Below are positions 63,106-64,000 of a stretch of DNA of 64,000 nt, in pieces (within the stretch, counting starts at the first letter, position 1; the number at the start of each line of letters is the position of its first letter). Both the position numbers and the translations under genes were made by a program. The notes under the pieces are model-generated. The model made no database searches and had not been told where the DNA came from. It was given only the letters and a program-made list of their open reading frames with translations. Location of the stretch: positions 3,509,001 through 3,573,000 of the forward strand of contig NZ_CP093340.1 in NCBI RefSeq assembly GCF_022637415.1. Direction: 5' to 3'. The stretch is from Luteimonas sp. S4-F44. Its GTDB lineage: Bacteria; Pseudomonadota; Gammaproteobacteria; Xanthomonadales; Xanthomonadaceae.

Positions 63106-63559
63106 GGTCGGGACGCTCGCAGGGGACGGAGGGGACATGCGGCATGCGCCGCGCGAACGAGGCCGCCAGCTCGGCCAGGGTCACCTCGCCCAGGCGCGAG
63201 ATCAGCAGCGCCTCGGCATCACGGAAGGCGACGTCGAGCGCCTCGTTGACGGCCTGTTCGACCAGGCACGCGGGCTGCGCCAGCCGATGGCCCATCGCGA
63301 ACACGGTCGGCTCCCCGACTGCGCGATAGATGTCGAGCAAGGTCACTGCGCGCAGGTCGCAGCCCAGCGTCCAGCCGCCGCCCGGGCCCCTGGCCGAGGC
63401 GACATAGCCGCGCTCGCGCAGGCTGGCGAGCGTGCGACGGACCACCACCGGGTTCGTGCCCAGGGCCCGGGCCAGGGTCTCGGAGGTCAATGGGCCGTCG
63501 TGCTGGGCCATGTGCAGCAGCACGTGCAGGACGGAGGACAGGCGGCTGTCGGGTTTCAT
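63098..63559 (-). CDS. Rrf2-family transcriptional regulator
   Basis: A 153-aa Rrf2 protein with the winged helix RLSSVLHVLLHMAQHDGPLT, LARALGTNPVVVRRTLASLR and the wing ASARGPGGGWTLGCDL. Cysteines occur at 67, 98 and 147, which is not the IscR Fe-S arrangement, so a thiol or other redox switch is more likely. It is the first gene of a two-gene unit with the oxidoreductase. Its start codon overlaps an ATGTAA/TTACAT inverted repeat. Confidence 0.9.
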   Translation of the reverse strand: MKPDSRLSSVLHVLLHMAQHDGPLTSETLARALGTNPVVVRRTLASLRERGYVASARGPGGGWTLGCDLRAVTLLDIYRAVGEPTVFAMGHRLAQPACLVEQAVNEALDVAFRDAEALLISRLGEVTLAELAASFARRMPHVPSVPCERPDHA

Positions 63560-63578
63560 GTAACTCAAAATATTACAT
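63558..63578. promoter_or_regulatory. ATGTAA-N9-TTACAT operator of the Rrf2 gene
   Basis: ATGTAA (63558-63563) and TTACAT (63573-63578) are exact reverse complements around a 9-bp AT-rich centre CTCAAAATA. The repeat covers the Rrf2 start codon and its upstream bases, fitting autorepression. Confidence 0.65.
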
Positions 63579-63650
63579 TATGCCGAGGGCAGCAAGCCAA
63601 GGCTGGCGCCGCCGCCTAGACTGCGGCGTCCTGTCTTTGGAATGCCGCCG

Positions 63651-64000
63651 ATGCGCAAGCTGTTGCCCGTTCTCCTGTTCGCCGCCGCACCCGCGCTCGC
63701 GCAGACCGTGCCGCCGCCGGCTCCCGAGGCGCATGCGCGCGCGGTCGCGGCGGGCTACAAGGCGCTGACGCTGTGCAGCGCGCATCTGGGTGGCGGCCGC
63801 ACGCCTGCGCAAGTGGACGCGGTCGAACTGCGCGGCATCTATCCCGAACACCAGGCGCAGGTAGATGCGCTGACCGCCGTGGTCGACCGCGACGCGCAGA
63901 CGGTCTCGGTCGCATTCGACCCGTCGCTGCCGCCGCGCATCGCCGCCTGGCGTCCGAACCTGGGCTGCGCGCAGCTGCCGATCGGCGCCGATGCCGCCGC
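63651..64000 (+). CDS. Secreted serine hydrolase (beta-lactamase fold), N-terminal part
   Basis: The first 116 codons are in the window. A signal peptide MRKLLPVLLFAAAPALAQ is followed by VAAGYKALTLCSAHLGGGRT, ELRGIYPEHQAQVDALTAVV, VSVAFDPSLPPRIAAWRPNL and GCAQLPIGADA. This N-terminal region is typical of 6-aminohexanoate-dimer-hydrolase-like serine hydrolases; the SxxK catalytic motif would lie beyond the window. An ATG at 63642 in the same frame would add MPP. It is divergent from the Rrf2 gene. Confidence 0.65.
   Translation, partial: MRKLLPVLLFAAAPALAQTVPPPAPEAHARAVAAGYKALTLCSAHLGGGRTPAQVDAVELRGIYPEHQAQVDALTAVVDRDAQTVSVAFDPSLPPRIAAWRPNLGCAQLPIGADAA

Overview
The window is about 70% GC, with tightly packed genes, many 4-bp ATGA/GTGA start-stop overlaps and long spurious antisense reading frames. 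Gene content (recCBD order, ergothioneine genes, DbpA, YczE/MocR, DUF2058, YgiB/YgiC) and GGGGTCAG-core palindromic repeats suggest a gammaproteobacterium of the Xanthomonadaceae/Lysobacteraceae type (Lysobacter/Luteimonas-like). This is inferred from content, not from a database search. I see no rRNA, tRNA, insertion sequence or CRISPR array.

Layout. 0-3.6 kb: the tail of an ankyrin protein, then a minus-strand operon egtB-egtD-DUF3253-DUF938 (ergothioneine). 3.7-12.8 kb: recC-recB-recD, with a palindromic repeat inserted in frame inside recC. 12.9-14 kb: a DUF4329 protein with a JAMM-like motif and a small secreted protein. 14.1-17.5 kb: a copper-export module, copA-cueR facing copZ, each transcribed from a CueR-type operator with a 19-bp spacer. 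17.6-18.4 kb: a membrane-anchored Mrr-like nuclease with a zinc finger. 18.5-35 kb: a large minus-strand catabolic unit catB-catC-catA-benA-benB-benC-benD-nahG-benK-benE-pcaI-pcaJ-pcaF-ridA'-pcaD-porin. A divergent BenM/CatM-type LysR gene sits beside it, with two ATAC-N7-GTAT boxes in the intergenic region. This set covers uptake of benzoate (and by inference salicylate), conversion to catechol, ortho cleavage and the 3-oxoadipate pathway to succinyl-CoA plus acetyl-CoA.

35-40.6 kb: a retropepsin-like protease, an OmpR-type two-component system, DUF2058, and a hipBA module whose hipA is frameshifted. 40.6-43.4 kb: a TonB-dependent copper receptor and a DUF2946 protein. 43.4-46.5 kb: YczE and a MocR regulator, divergent across three GATA-box repeats phased at 17 bp, then a DapA-family aldolase. 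46.5-52.1 kb: a proline-rich membrane protein, DUF3597, a secreted GH13 amylase, a lipoprotein, and an SDR/LysR divergent pair over a 10-bp-arm operator. 52.1-53.5 kb: a less gene-dense, lower-GC island with a frameshifted membrane gene and an orphan barstar-like gene. 53.6-64 kb: a secreted CocE-like hydrolase, a PTS-IIC-like membrane protein, a repeat cluster, an Ala-rich protein, an FKBP isomerase, a 30-aa membrane microprotein, dbpA, a frameshifted aadA-like nucleotidyltransferase, ygiC/ygiB, a thioredoxin-reductase-like enzyme with its Rrf2 regulator, and the start of a serine hydrolase.

The most noteworthy items are the in-frame palindrome in recC and its sibling repeats at 56.5 kb, the single-locus benzoate/salicylate-to-TCA unit with BenM boxes, the paired CueR operators, the 17-bp phased MocR repeats, the DUF4329 protein, and three genes (hipA, an aadA-like gene, a membrane protein) with single frameshifts, two of them at homopolymers.
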